A stretch of 64,000 nucleotides of DNA. Source: Sulfurospirillum multivorans DSM 12446 (GTDB lineage Bacteria; Campylobacterota; Campylobacteria; Campylobacterales; Sulfurospirillaceae). Positions 63,859 to 64,000 of the stretch are shown one piece after another (within the stretch, counting starts at the first letter, position 1; each line of letters begins with the position of its first letter). The position numbers and the translations under genes were made by a program. Below the pieces are notes generated by a model, which was not told the DNA's origin, did no database searches, and saw only the letters and a program-made list of their open reading frames with translations. Location: contig NZ_CP007201.1 in assembly GCF_000568815.1 (NCBI RefSeq), forward strand, positions 620,001 to 684,000, read 5' to 3'.

Positions 63859-64000
63859 ATGAAAATATTGAGATGGATATTATTTTTACCTTTAGGCTTT
63901 GTTGCCTCATTTGTATTTGGCTTTCTAGCAGCTATGCTAACTAATTTTTTTGGTGGAGCTAGTTGGTATGTTTGGCTTGTTAGCGGCGCAGCATCAAGTG
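63859..64000 (+). CDS. Small membrane protein, 3'-truncated by the window edge
   Basis: ATG 63859, preceded by TGGAGCATTG. The first 47 residues are almost entirely hydrophobic (two helices: ILFLPLGFVASFVFGFLAA and a WYVWLVSGAAS stretch). The end is outside the window. No family assigned. Confidence 0.55.
   Translation, partial: MKILRWILFLPLGFVASFVFGFLAAMLTNFFGGASWYVWLVSGAASS

Overview
The window looks like a chromosome segment of a free-living Campylobacterota (epsilonproteobacterium), most likely Sulfurospirillum or a close relative. The evidence is the moderately low GC content, the protein sequences (short glutamate 5-kinase, split b/b' ATP synthase, epsilon-type DapC and Mqo), sigma-54 promoters of the Campylobacter flagellar type, and gene order. 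The run rplU-rpmA-obgE-proB-fmt-birA-parA-parB-atp-exbBD-tolA-tolB-pal-cpoB-slyD-fabD-mtnN and the run accD-rlmH-dksA-membrane protein-dus both match Campylobacter jejuni order as I remember it. There is no rRNA, transposase, prophage or CRISPR array.

Layout. 0-2.7 kb: the 3' end of a cytochrome c synthase gene, a small membrane protein, six tRNA genes on the minus strand (Lys-Glu-Val-Asp-Lys-Glu) behind a near-perfect sigma-70 promoter, and cinA. 2.7-20.2 kb: plus-strand housekeeping genes (ileS, gatA, guaB, metX, xseB, a nitrilase-like protein, a ThiF-like protein, dapC, murC, mutS2, dapE, ridA, mqo, a methyltransferase). 20.2-25.2 kb: a probable flagellar-regulon gene, an acetyltransferase, an S41 protease, a CheX-like protein and pyk. 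25.3-45.5 kb: the ribosomal protein/Obg/ParAB/ATP synthase/Tol-Pal block. 45.5-56.7 kb: recO, gltBD, an IMPase-like gene, accD, rlmH, a dksA-like gene and dus. 56.6-61.6 kb: two paralogous AEC transporters on either side of fliN, a FliO-like gene, an ArsC-like gene and a gamma-carbonic-anhydrase gene. 61.7-64 kb: a small accessory region with a BrnT/CopG-like toxin-antitoxin pair, a DUF4160/DUF2442 pair between direct repeats, a lipoprotein and a truncated membrane protein.

The strongest signal not explained by genes is a dispersed palindrome, TTACATGTAA. I count 26 exact copies and 8 one-mismatch copies, where chance predicts far fewer than one. Copies lie between genes and inside unrelated genes, where they are read as Leu-His-Val or Thr-Cys. 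The behaviour resembles a highly iterated palindrome or an uptake sequence rather than an ordinary operator. A second unnamed element is an intergenic two-hairpin repeat (8507-8574 and 45467-45521) whose stems differ in sequence but keep their pairing. Three GG-N10-GC sigma-54 promoters point to flagellar or nitrogen control of an unknown 160-residue protein, of fliN, and of an ArsC-like gene with an unknown partner.
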